The notes under the pieces are model-generated. The model ran no database searches. It was not told where the DNA came from and saw only the letters and a program-made list of their open reading frames with translations. Shown piece after piece: positions 16,071-24,477 of a stretch of 36,113 bases of DNA (position 1 is the stretch's first letter; the number at the start of each line of letters is the position of its first letter). Position numbers and translations under genes: made by a program. Source of the stretch: CALCCV01 sp964388665 (lineage in GTDB: Bacteria; Bdellovibrionota; Bdellovibrionia; Bdellovibrionales; Bdellovibrionaceae); contig CAYMBJ010000041.1 of NCBI GenBank assembly GCA_964388665.1, positions 1 through 36,113 on the forward strand, in the 5' to 3' direction.

Positions 16071-17678
16071 TCAATTTGAGTTTCGCAAAATTGTATCTTC
16101 AGCCACGTTGTCCTCAAGATCGTCTTCTGAGAATGGGTAGTCGAGGCTATAGTGAATACCTCGGGACTCTTTGCGGCGCAATGCACATTCAACAGTAAGG
16201 TCTGCAACCAAAGCCAAATTCCTCAGCTCAATCAAATCATGATGTGGTTTGAAGTGCGAATAGTACTCTTTAACCTCAGCCAAAATATTTGCAAGGCGAT
16301 GCTGCGCTCGTGACAGGCGCTTGGTCGAGCGAACGATTCCGACATAGTTCCACATCAATGTGCGAATCTCTTCCCACATGTGGTGAACCACCACCATTTC
16401 ATCTTCGTTTGTTTCTGTCGGATAAATCCATTCGGGTATCTCCACTGAAATGGCGTTGAGATCATGCAGCAAGATTTTTTCTTTGCAGTTTTCGGCCATA
16501 GCAAGGCACTCCAATAGTGAATTCGAAGCCAGGCGGTTGGCGCCATGAAGGCCATTGCAAGAGGTTTCGCCCAATGCCCACAGTCCTAAAATATCGGTCT
16601 CGCCGCTGACGTTGGTGAGCACGCCACCACACAGATAGTGCGCAGCCGGAACCACGGGAATGGGGTCCTTGGCCATATCGATCCCAATAGAAAGGCATCG
16701 GCTGTAGATCGCAGGAAATCGAGCTAGCAAAAATTCTTTTGGCCGATGGCGGATATCTAAGAATACACAGGGGGCTCCGGATTTTTTGAGTTCGGCGTCG
16801 ATGGATCTGGCGACGATGTCTCGCGGAGCAAGTGATCCCATCGGGTGATACTTTTTCATAAACGCATTGCCTTGAGAGTCGATGAGCTCTCCGCCCTCAC
16901 CCCGAATGGCCTCACTTACTAGGAAATTGCGCTCGTCTTTGTTAAACAAACATGTGGGGTGAAACTGCATGAACTCCATATTGGCCACTCGAGCTCCAGC
17001 GCGAAAGGCCATCGCAATCCCGTCGCCCGTAGCGCCATCCCAATTTGAAGTGTAGCGATAAACTTTGCCAGCGCCGCCCGTTGCCAGAACCGTATGAGTG
17101 CCCGCAAATGACTCGACAATTTGTGTGTCGACATTCAAAGCATATACGCCGATGCAGCGATTGGGGCCGAGGTCATAGGGGTCCGTCTTTTTGTTAGTAA
17201 CTAGATCTATGGCCAGATAGTTTTCAAAAATACTAATATTTTTATGATTTTGAGCTAAGCTCAGAAGCTGAGTGTGCACCTCGCGTCCCGTTTGATCTTC
17301 GTGGTGTACAATTCTGCGAAAGGAGTGGCCTCCTTCACGCGTAAGCGCCACGGCTTCAGAGCCTGACTCGTGATCGAAGTGCACTCCCCACTGCATGAGT
17401 TCGAGGATTCGCTGCGGAGCTTGGCAGACTATATTTTCGACAGCCTCTCTACGACACAGCCCGGCGCCAGCTCTCAAGGTGTCTTGGATGTGGGCTTCAA
17501 AGCTGTCTTCTGGTGAGAGCACAGCTGCAATCCCTCCCTGTGCCATCGAGGTGTTGCTAAGTGGGGCCTTTTGTTTTGAGAGCAGAATGATTTTGAGACT
17601 GGGAGCCAGTTTTAGCGCTAAAGCTAAGCCGGCTAACCCTGAACCTATTATAAGTACGTCACAATTGTGTTGGGGCAT
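16071..17678 (-). CDS. nadB: L-aspartate oxidase
   Basis: NadB oxidises L-aspartate to iminoaspartate with FAD, the first step of de novo NAD synthesis. The flavoprotein of 535 residues has the N-terminal FAD motif CDVLIIGSGLAGLALAL, NTSMAQGGIAAVL, EGGHSFRRIVHHEDQTGREVH, LATGGAGKVYRYTSN, the substrate-site MEFMQFHPT, and ALGETSCNGLHGANRLASNSL, followed by the helical C-terminal domain (MWNYVGIVRS). These choose NadB over the related SdhA/FrdA. I place the start at the ATG at 17678, which has an AGGTGG ribosome site five bases upstream; a GTG at 17687 is possible but overlaps that site. It is divergent from the histidine-kinase-like gene. Confidence 0.93.
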   Translation of the reverse strand: MPQHNCDVLIIGSGLAGLALALKLAPSLKIILLSKQKAPLSNTSMAQGGIAAVLSPEDSFEAHIQDTLRAGAGLCRREAVENIVCQAPQRILELMQWGVHFDHESGSEAVALTREGGHSFRRIVHHEDQTGREVHTQLLSLAQNHKNISIFENYLAIDLVTNKKTDPYDLGPNRCIGVYALNVDTQIVESFAGTHTVLATGGAGKVYRYTSNWDGATGDGIAMAFRAGARVANMEFMQFHPTCLFNKDERNFLVSEAIRGEGGELIDSQGNAFMKKYHPMGSLAPRDIVARSIDAELKKSGAPCVFLDIRHRPKEFLLARFPAIYSRCLSIGIDMAKDPIPVVPAAHYLCGGVLTNVSGETDILGLWALGETSCNGLHGANRLASNSLLECLAMAENCKEKILLHDLNAISVEIPEWIYPTETNEDEMVVVHHMWEEIRTLMWNYVGIVRSTKRLSRAQHRLANILAEVKEYYSHFKPHHDLIELRNLALVADLTVECALRRKESRGIHYSLDYPFSEDDLEDNVAEDTILRNSN

Positions 17679-17773
17679 TGTGGCCACCTTTTATGGTATT
17701 TTTATGACAAGTGCAAGGTGGGTCGGCGCTTTAGCAAAAGCAATTGATAACAAGAGTTGCCACCACGGAGACC

Positions 17774-17801
17774 TTGTCATTAAACTAAACGTAGCTACAT
17801 T
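17774..17801 (+). promoter_or_regulatory. candidate sigma70 promoter for the pseudokinase-GGDEF-alr-mla gene run
   Basis: TTGTCA (17774-17779), a 16-bp spacer and TACATT (17796-17801) predict a start near 17808. That leaves a leader of about 14 bases containing AAGGG (17812-17816) five bases before the ATG at 17822. A small palindrome GTAGCTAC (17791-17798) overlaps the -10 box. It may drive the six-gene run to 25158. Confidence 0.4.
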
Positions 17802-17821
17802 TAATTAGCTTAAGGGTTGAA

Positions 17822-20173
17822 ATGAATAAGAAAATTATACTTTTGACTTTGGTTTCGGGACTCTCCTTTATTGCCATTCTGGTGGCGAGATCCTACCAAT
17901 TGACCTATGAAGAAAAACAGTCCTCACTCGTTGCCATTCAGGGCCAGGTCATCCTAACGGGCAGTTTGAATCTACAAAATCGAATCGCAGCCTTAAAACG
18001 CTCATTGGATGCCATAATTAAGAGTCAAACCACCTCACTTTCTGATCATATTGATGGGGTCTATGCTGTGTTTAGCTCTCAGGGCGACACATTGGATGAA
18101 AGCTTGATTAGCTCTAGTTGGCTAGAATACAAGGGCAAGCCCAATCAGGAGAAACTGGGAAAAGAGCTATTCGCGAAAGCCAATAAGACGTTAAATAGAG
18201 AAAAGGCAGGCCTTCGTGTTTCTAACCTTTTGCTAGAAGATGATCAGCGCTACATCCTGTTAGGGTGGTATCAGCAGGATCAAAAGTTGATCGCTGTTGT
18301 CAAGCCCGATGCCTTTCAAAAATATTTAGAAGGTTTTCAATCCACGAGAGCTCAACTTCAACTTGTCACTGGCAGCGGGAAGATTCTTGCACATCAAAAG
18401 GCTGAGTATCTTGGCGCTCAAGCAGACAATGACAAAATCTTTCGTAGAATTGTTAAAGGCCATGCCGACGAACCCAACGCCAGTTTTGTTTTTAATGAAG
18501 AGGAGGTCGTGAGTTTTGAGCGCCTTCCAGATAGCAATCTTTTGTTGATTTCACGATCTGACTTCACTCAGACCTTGGCCGATATCCGCTCGGAGGTGAT
18601 GCAAAGTGGTTTGATCGGATTGGGAATACTGATGATTTCTCTCGCTCTGATATCAGGTGTGATGCAGACAAATAGACACACCCAGCGAGAGGGCAGGATA
18701 CCAAGTCAGAACTTGGCGGTGTCGCAATTTTTAGAACCGGAAACGCCCGAAGATGATGTGAGCCAGGTGCTAGCAAGCTTGCCAAAGGTTTCAGGATCGC
18801 AGACGGGTGCGTCTACGGGTCCTACGGCTGGGTCTTCGGCCGATGCGCCTTCAGGCCCAAATGCGGGCGCAGCGCCCAGAACAAATAGCAAAGTTGAAAG
18901 TTTTCAGAAAGCACCGCCGACTGTGTCAGCTAAAGAACTGGTGAAGGACAGCTTAGAGTCCATAGTTACGCAGATCAAAGGTCCCCTGTTGAGCATTTTA
19001 GGATACGCTCAAATCATCGCCAATGCCAAGCCTGCTGAGGCGCTCGGTTCGGCTCTGGATAAGGCGGGCAAGTCGAACCGAGAGATTGATGGGCTTATCC
19101 GGGAAGCGCGAAAAATAAAAACTCTGGTTGAAAAAACATCTTCCTTTTTAGGAGTGGACCAATCCGAAGACAAGGTGACCACGACACTGGATGTGCCAAT
19201 TGCTCGGACTGTAAAAGAGCTGTCGCCTCTGTTGGAAAGTGAAAATGTAGTTGTGCATATGCAGCTGAACACCAAAAACTCAATGACTTTAGCAATGACC
19301 TCAGTTTGTCGAGCCTTGACTCAGTTGCTGCAGAATTCGATTGATGCGATGGCGCGAGTTTTACGAAAAGAGATTACAATCAAAGCTTATGATCAAGGTG
19401 AAAGAGTCATATTAGAAATCTTGGATTCTGGTGAAGGCATTTTGCCAGACGTAATTGGCAAAGTAACGGAGCCGTTTTTTACGACCCGCTTGGGGCGACA
19501 GAAAATGGGCATGGGTCTGAGTGTGGCCCAAGAGATCTTCGCGAGTCATGGCGGAAGTTTAACGATTGAATCAGAAGCTGGCTTTGGCACCAAAGTAAAG
19601 GTGGAGTTTTTAGATGAAGCCAGCAAACAGCTTGCCCCTAGCGACTCCAAGAGCCGTTTTGCTAATAAGAGGGACCTTCTATCCGTTGTACTGCCACCTC
19701 TTCCCAATAAGGAGAGAGAAAAGGAAGAAGAAAAGCAAGATGAAGTGGTGCTTGAGGGAATCCAATCTCAGCAAAGAATTTTGGATATGGATATTGATTC
19801 CATTTTAAATCTGAATATGGACTCAGACTCAGACTCAGACTCAGAATTAGGTGCTGATTCTGAGTCTGAATCAGAATTGGAATCAGAGTCAGTTACAGGT
19901 ACTAGCGAGCCTAACAAATCTCCGCAGGCAATGGACACAGGAGCAAAGGCGGGTAGAGGTTTGGAAACTCATGCCAAAAGTGAAACAGATGAGTTTGAAA
20001 GAATTCAGTTTGGCAGCACCCGACATTTGAGCATTATTGAAAGTGGCACTAAGCCCACCGAAAAGGATCGATATTCGTTTGAGAAACTACTACAAATGAA
20101 AAAAAAGAGTCGCACCAGCGAGCTTATCTCTGATTACTCATTGGGACGCGAGGGCGAAAAGAGGCCAGAGTGA
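17822..20173 (+). CDS. histidine-kinase-like membrane protein lacking the H-box histidine (putative pseudokinase)
   Basis: This 783-residue protein has a sensor-kinase layout. Membrane helices at 5-22 and 262-280 enclose an extracytoplasmic sensor of about 240 residues. A low-complexity Ser/Ala/Gly/Pro linker follows (325-365), then a HisKA-like helical hairpin and an ATPase domain with N box LLQNSIDAM (503-510), G1 DSGEGI (535-540), F box EPFFTTR (550-556) and G2 GMGLS (563-567). In the H box, where SHELRTPL is expected, it reads VTQIKGPLLSILGYAQ: the phospho-accepting His is Thr383 (ACG, 18968-18970) and Glu is Gln. Residues 600-783 form a charged tail with (Asp-Ser)4 and Glu/Ser-rich stretches. 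So ATP binding looks possible but autophosphorylation on His does not. It overlaps the next gene by GTGA. Confidence 0.82.
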   Translation: MNKKIILLTLVSGLSFIAILVARSYQLTYEEKQSSLVAIQGQVILTGSLNLQNRIAALKRSLDAIIKSQTTSLSDHIDGVYAVFSSQGDTLDESLISSSWLEYKGKPNQEKLGKELFAKANKTLNREKAGLRVSNLLLEDDQRYILLGWYQQDQKLIAVVKPDAFQKYLEGFQSTRAQLQLVTGSGKILAHQKAEYLGAQADNDKIFRRIVKGHADEPNASFVFNEEEVVSFERLPDSNLLLISRSDFTQTLADIRSEVMQSGLIGLGILMISLALISGVMQTNRHTQREGRIPSQNLAVSQFLEPETPEDDVSQVLASLPKVSGSQTGASTGPTAGSSADAPSGPNAGAAPRTNSKVESFQKAPPTVSAKELVKDSLESIVTQIKGPLLSILGYAQIIANAKPAEALGSALDKAGKSNREIDGLIREARKIKTLVEKTSSFLGVDQSEDKVTTTLDVPIARTVKELSPLLESENVVVHMQLNTKNSMTLAMTSVCRALTQLLQNSIDAMARVLRKEITIKAYDQGERVILEILDSGEGILPDVIGKVTEPFFTTRLGRQKMGMGLSVAQEIFASHGGSLTIESEAGFGTKVKVEFLDEASKQLAPSDSKSRFANKRDLLSVVLPPLPNKEREKEEEKQDEVVLEGIQSQQRILDMDIDSILNLNMDSDSDSDSELGADSESESELESESVTGTSEPNKSPQAMDTGAKAGRGLETHAKSETDEFERIQFGSTRHLSIIESGTKPTEKDRYSFEKLLQMKKKSRTSELISDYSLGREGEKRPE
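19820..19843. repeat. GACTCA hexamer repeat x4 in the kinase-like gene tail
   Basis: Four perfect tandem GACTCA units encode the (Asp-Ser)4 part of the acidic tail at about residues 667-674. The diverged bases after it keep the Asp/Glu-Ser pattern. The hexamer unit means copy-number changes stay in frame and alter only tail length and charge. Confidence 0.85.
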
Positions 20174-21672
20174 ACATACGCGAAGTCGCCCAGCAATTTT
20201 GCATTTTTATTTACACAGATGAAATCGATAAAGGAGCGCTGGTAAAAGTAACCTTAGCTGAGGCTGGCTATGGCGCCCATTATTTTCAAGAAGAAGATGC
20301 TGTGGTCGAGCGGATTTCTGATTTACCACCTCACATCGTTGTGTTTTTTACTCGGCCTCTTCGCGGAGCGATGAATGAATTCATTGGTAGAATTCTTGAA
20401 GTGAATCCTGATGTGCGATTTATCGTTCTTTCGAACACAGGTCAGTTTGAACAGCTGACTCAGTACAATTCAATAGGCGTGATGGATATTCTCTCTGATG
20501 AGGAGTCAAGTTTAGAGCTGAGAGTGCTCTGGTCGATAGATCGAGCCTGCGAGAAAATCTATCTGGCATTACAGAGTCAGGAGATTCTTGCAGAAAACCA
20601 AAAGCTAAAAGAGGCTGGTGCCGACGCGAAAGCGCAGCTGTCAAAAAAAGAACAAGAGCTGTCCGCCCACCAATACATCAGTCAAATACCCATTTCTGTA
20701 CGTCTGGCTGAGTACCGATCAGCTGCTTCGCGCGATGACTTGATCAATAAATTTCTTCTTCAGGTTCCTGATGTAATAGGGTTGTTTTATAAATATTTGC
20801 CACAAATGCGCTCGCTCTTGTTGGTTCAATCCAGTGGTGTTTCTGTTTCGCAAAGCTTAAATCATCTGCCGATTGCCTCGGAGGATGAGCTACGAGCATT
20901 AACGACTCAGTTGTCGATTGGCGAATGTCCAGAAGGGATTCGCAAGACTCTCTATCAAGTCTTTGAAGGGGGTTTGTATAAGATATGGCCTTTATACTCT
21001 AATGTTGGCTTTGAAGGAATTTTTGCCTTTCGCATAGAAAAAGAAACACAGGATTTAATGATATTAGCTGAAGAGTACGCTCTCTTTCAGATTGCCTTTA
21101 ATCAGTTTGTGCTTGAAAAACGAATTCATGAGCTCGAAGTGCAGGACTCTTTGACGGGGCTTTATAATCGCGGCTACTATATCAAGCGTCTCAATGAAGA
21201 GCTGGCTCGAGCACGACGGACTCATCAGCCACTTTCATTGCTGAAGTTGGCTTTAGATAATTTTTTCGAACTTGAAAGCACCTTGGGTCGCAATGCTCGA
21301 GATGCAATCTTAAAAAGAGTTTCGGGTGCTATATTGAGCAGCTCCAGATCACATGATATCATTGCCAGGACTGGAGAAAATGAAATTTCGGTTCTCCTAC
21401 CCTCGGTGGACAAACAGGGGGCCATCTTTCGGGCAGAAAGATTGCGGCGGCAGCTCGAAAAAGAAACTCAGTTGGGTATTGCGATGAATCTATCCGTGAG
21501 TTTTGGGGTGAGCGAATACCCAACTCTGGTGAGGACGTCTGATGAGTTGGACAATGCTTCGACAAAGGCCATGATGCACATCTATGACAAAGGTGGAAAT
21601 CGCATCTGCCTTTACAAGGCGCCTCCTGACTTCGTACCCGAGTTTGTGGTGACCAACAGCAGCCACACTTAA
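20170..21672 (+). CDS. pseudo-receiver/GAF-like/degenerate GGDEF protein, probable c-di-GMP receptor
   Basis: This 500-residue cytoplasmic protein has three parts. Residues 8-128 look like a receiver fold, but the strand expected to carry the phospho-Asp reads HIVVFFTRPLRG, with no Asp. After a coiled coil (about 134-168), residues 185-315 resemble a GAF domain. Residues 326-484 are a GGDEF domain (DSLTGLYNRGYY) whose active site is broken: GGDEF is GENEI (402-406), the first metal Asp is Ala361, and the substrate Asn-Asp is Glu-Ser. The inhibitory c-di-GMP site RxxD is intact (R393-S-H-D396), five residues before GENEI as in active cyclases. That pattern fits a c-di-GMP-binding effector, as known for the degenerate GGDEF protein CdgA of Bdellovibrio; orthology is not shown. 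It starts at GTG within the kinase stop. Confidence 0.85.
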   Translation: MNIREVAQQFCIFIYTDEIDKGALVKVTLAEAGYGAHYFQEEDAVVERISDLPPHIVVFFTRPLRGAMNEFIGRILEVNPDVRFIVLSNTGQFEQLTQYNSIGVMDILSDEESSLELRVLWSIDRACEKIYLALQSQEILAENQKLKEAGADAKAQLSKKEQELSAHQYISQIPISVRLAEYRSAASRDDLINKFLLQVPDVIGLFYKYLPQMRSLLLVQSSGVSVSQSLNHLPIASEDELRALTTQLSIGECPEGIRKTLYQVFEGGLYKIWPLYSNVGFEGIFAFRIEKETQDLMILAEEYALFQIAFNQFVLEKRIHELEVQDSLTGLYNRGYYIKRLNEELARARRTHQPLSLLKLALDNFFELESTLGRNARDAILKRVSGAILSSSRSHDIIARTGENEISVLLPSVDKQGAIFRAERLRRQLEKETQLGIAMNLSVSFGVSEYPTLVRTSDELDNASTKAMMHIYDKGGNRICLYKAPPDFVPEFVVTNSSHT

Positions 21673-21697
21673 AATCGCGGCGCCAACGGAGACAGAA

Positions 21698-22894
21698 ATG
21701 GATTTCTACCGTCAAACTTTCGCAGAGATAAACTTAGAAGCACTCAAATTCAATATTTTGCAACTCAAAAGAGATTTTGACGGCAGCCAATTTTTTTGTC
21801 CGATGGTAAAGGCCAACGCCTATGGGCATGGAGATCAGACTCTGAGCCTTTACTTGGAGTTTTTAAATCTTTCTTCGCTTGGCGTTTGTTTAATTGAAGA
21901 GGCATTGATACTTCGTGAGGCTGGTTGTAAAAAACAAATCTTGGTATTTCGAGGCTTTGACGAAATTGGCGCTAAAGAAATCATCGGCCAAAATTTAACT
22001 CCAGTGGTTTCGACACTGAATCAATTAGAATTGTTGGCGCGCTTGGCAAAGAAGCCCATCGAAATGCATCTGAAATTCAACACCGGCATGAATCGCCTCG
22101 GTTTTGAGGCCTCACAAATGGACACTGTAAAATCCATTCTTGACCAGCACAAGGGACTTAAAGTCGCAGGAGTGTTGACTCATTTGGCCAGTGGCGAAGA
22201 TGGTCTAAGTGACGATGGGCAAACGGTTCAGCAGTTGCAAAAATTCATGAAGATCGAGCAGTGCTTCAAGGAGTTCAAGCCTGTTTTTCATGTCTTCAAT
22301 TCAGCAGGTATGATGGCAAAACTTCTTCGTGAGCGCGGCGACTTAGTCATTCCCGAGTTTAGCAACAATTGGGGAGCGCGGCCAGGCCTAAGCATGTACG
22401 GAGTAGCTCCCACGGGAATAGCATCGCCGTGGAAGCTTCAACCCGTGATGACTCTGAGGTCAACCGTAGGCTCGATTCGTAATTTAGCGGTTGGAGAAAA
22501 GGTTTCCTATGGTGGCAGCTGGACAGCAACGCGCCCATCCACGATCGGGGTCGTGCCTATCGGGTATGCTGATGGCTACCCTCGTTCCCTTTCTAACAGG
22601 GGGCAGGTTTTGGTGCTAGGGGAGCGCGCACCAGTCATTGGTAAAGTCTGCATGGATTTCTTGATGATCGATCTAACGGACATTCTGAAAATCAAATCAT
22701 TTAGAAATGTCAAAGATTTTGAAGTGGTGCTCTTTGGAGCTGACGACTCAGGAAATTTTATTTCAGTTGATGAAGTGGCGAGCTGGGCCAATACTATATC
22801 TTGGGAAATTCTGACACAGGTGGGAGTGCGGGTGCCGCGCAAATATTTGGGTGGCGGCGAATTTTTCAAACAGTACGGAGGTTCGCAGAAGTGA
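21698..22894 (+). CDS. alr: alanine racemase
   Basis: Alr makes D-alanine for peptidoglycan using PLP. The 398-residue protein has the PLP lysine K38 in MVKANAYGHG, LKFNTGMNRLGF, SNNWGARPGLSMYG, the catalytic Tyr271 in KVSYGGSW, VVPIGYADGYPR, and GKVCMDFLMIDLTD near the second active site. Length is slightly above the usual 360-ish. A GGAGA site precedes the ATG at 21698, 25 bases after the GGDEF gene. Its last codons carry the ribosome site GGAGG (22877-22881) and its stop overlaps the mlaE start as GTGA, so D-alanine supply is translationally tied to the lipid-transport genes. Confidence 0.95.
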   Translation: MDFYRQTFAEINLEALKFNILQLKRDFDGSQFFCPMVKANAYGHGDQTLSLYLEFLNLSSLGVCLIEEALILREAGCKKQILVFRGFDEIGAKEIIGQNLTPVVSTLNQLELLARLAKKPIEMHLKFNTGMNRLGFEASQMDTVKSILDQHKGLKVAGVLTHLASGEDGLSDDGQTVQQLQKFMKIEQCFKEFKPVFHVFNSAGMMAKLLRERGDLVIPEFSNNWGARPGLSMYGVAPTGIASPWKLQPVMTLRSTVGSIRNLAVGEKVSYGGSWTATRPSTIGVVPIGYADGYPRSLSNRGQVLVLGERAPVIGKVCMDFLMIDLTDILKIKSFRNVKDFEVVLFGADDSGNFISVDEVASWANTISWEILTQVGVRVPRKYLGGGEFFKQYGGSQK

Positions 22895-23712
22895 GAAAGG
22901 CCGTTTTGGGTATTAGCGAACAGTTGGATCGCATTTTTAAGAAATTTGAAAATTTCGTTCGCGAACTGGGCGAAATGTGTATTTTTTTCTTTTCCAGCGT
23001 TCGCCTGACCTTTGCTCCGCCAAGTCGCTTCGGCGAAGTGATTCGGCATATGGAGTTCATTGGCAATCAGAGCTTGGGGATCATTATTTTGACGAGCCTT
23101 TTTACTGGCTTGGCTCTCAGTTTTCAGATCTATTTGGGTTTCAAACTGGTGAATATGACAAACTTGGTAGGGCCGACGGTTGCCCTAGGTATAAGTCGCG
23201 AATTGGGACCGGTGCTCACTGGTCTGATTGTCGCGGCTCGTGCCGGCGGCGCTATGGCCGCGCGCCTTGGGACGATGAGAGTGAATGAGCAGATCGACGC
23301 CCTTGATGTCATGGGTATCAATACCAAACAGTATTTGATTGCCCCGCGAATCATCGCTGCAGTTATTTGTATGCCGCTTCTCACTGCTGTTTTTGACTTT
23401 GTTGCCATTATGGGAAGCTACTTCCTGTGTGTGTATTTGGTTGATCTGGATGCGGCCATTTTTTGGCAACGAATTCGCGACACAATTGACGTCAAGCACA
23501 TCAATGAGGGACTTTTTAAATCGAGTGTGTTTGGTTTGTTTTTTGCGTCAATTTGTACCTACCGTGGTTATTTCACAAAGGGTGGAGCCAAGGGAGTCGG
23601 TGATGCCACCAACCAGGGCGTTGTGCAAAGTATGGTTTTAATTATTATTCTTGATTACTTTCTTACTAATTTGATTCGCTTTTACTATTTGCTCTCAGGG
23701 GATGTTGGATGA
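22891..23712 (+). CDS. mlaE: MlaE-family lipid ABC transporter permease
   Basis: This is the inner-membrane permease of an MCE/Mla phospholipid transporter, paired with MlaF and MlaD. The 273-residue protein has an amphipathic N-terminal helix, about five membrane segments, and the family signature RVNEQIDALDVMGINTKQYL followed by IAPRIIAAVICMPLLT. GPVLTGLIVAARAGGAMAARLG and the C-terminal YYLLSGDVG end are also typical. A TTG-initiated frame reaches back to 22801 inside alr. I choose the GTG at 22891, which forms GTGA with the alr stop and has GGAGG nine bases upstream. Its own stop overlaps mlaF as ATGA. Confidence 0.93.
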   Translation: MRKAVLGISEQLDRIFKKFENFVRELGEMCIFFFSSVRLTFAPPSRFGEVIRHMEFIGNQSLGIIILTSLFTGLALSFQIYLGFKLVNMTNLVGPTVALGISRELGPVLTGLIVAARAGGAMAARLGTMRVNEQIDALDVMGINTKQYLIAPRIIAAVICMPLLTAVFDFVAIMGSYFLCVYLVDLDAAIFWQRIRDTIDVKHINEGLFKSSVFGLFFASICTYRGYFTKGGAKGVGDATNQGVVQSMVLIIILDYFLTNLIRFYYLLSGDVG

Positions 23713-24476
23713 AGCAAGAGTTTGCAATCAAAGTAAAAGATGTGCGGAAGTCTTTTGACGGTGGCAAGGAATTCGTTCTTAAGGGAATGAATCTCGAGAT
23801 TCCAAAGGGGAGTCTCACGGCGATCATAGGATTTTCTGGTACCGGAAAATCAGTGCTGCTGAAACACATCCTGGGCCTGTATCGGCCCACATCAGGAGAG
23901 ATAGAAGTACTAGGAACCAATCTTGCTGATTTGGATGACAATCAGCTCACTCAATTTCGTTGTCGCTTCGGCGTACTGTTTCAGTCAGCCGCTCTTTTCG
24001 ATGATATGACAGTGATCGAAAATGTTTCGTTTCCCTTAGTGGAGCACCGGCGAGATTTGAAGGCAGGTGAAATTCGCAATATTGCGACCGAAAAATTAGA
24101 TAGCGTCGGACTTGAGGCTAAACATTTTGATAAGCTTCCCAGTCAGATTTCGGGTGGTATGCAAAAGCGAACAGGGCTTGCGCGGGCACTGGCGTTGAAC
24201 CCCGAAATTCTGATTTATGATGAGCCAACCACTGGTCTTGATCCCATATTAACAGAAATGGTTGATGATCTCATTTTAAAGACCCACAGCGCGCGTGAAG
24301 GCACGACCTCAGTCATGGTTTCCCATGATCTCATGGCGGCTTTTCGACTGGCAAACCACATAGTCATGCTTGACGCGGGTAAAGTTCTTTTGAATGGTTC
24401 TGCGGATGATTTTTTTGACAGTGAGATACCTTTGGTAAAGAGATTTGTGACCAAGGGCATGAAAGGCACAACTTAA
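23709..24476 (+). CDS. mlaF: MlaF-family lipid ABC transporter ATPase
   Basis: This ATPase powers the Mla lipid transporter. The 255-residue ABC domain shows Walker A GFSGTGKS (41-48), Q-loop LFQSAALFDDMTVIEN, signature ISGGMQKR (147-154), Walker B ILIYDEP (167-173) with catalytic E172, the D-loop after TTGLDP, and switch H206 in VSHDL. GFSGTGKSVLLKHI and the FPLVEH segment are characteristic of MlaF/Ttg2A rather than general importers. It begins at the ATGA overlap with mlaE (23709) and is followed one base later by the EI24-like gene. Confidence 0.95.
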   Translation: MKQEFAIKVKDVRKSFDGGKEFVLKGMNLEIPKGSLTAIIGFSGTGKSVLLKHILGLYRPTSGEIEVLGTNLADLDDNQLTQFRCRFGVLFQSAALFDDMTVIENVSFPLVEHRRDLKAGEIRNIATEKLDSVGLEAKHFDKLPSQISGGMQKRTGLARALALNPEILIYDEPTTGLDPILTEMVDDLILKTHSAREGTTSVMVSHDLMAAFRLANHIVMLDAGKVLLNGSADDFFDSEIPLVKRFVTKGMKGTT

Positions 24477-24477
24477 T

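Noticed and set aside
22801..22890. TTG-initiated N-terminal extension of mlaE inside alr
   Set aside because: The extension is not MlaE-like and the GTG at 22891 has a GGAGG site and a GTGA overlap with the alr stop.
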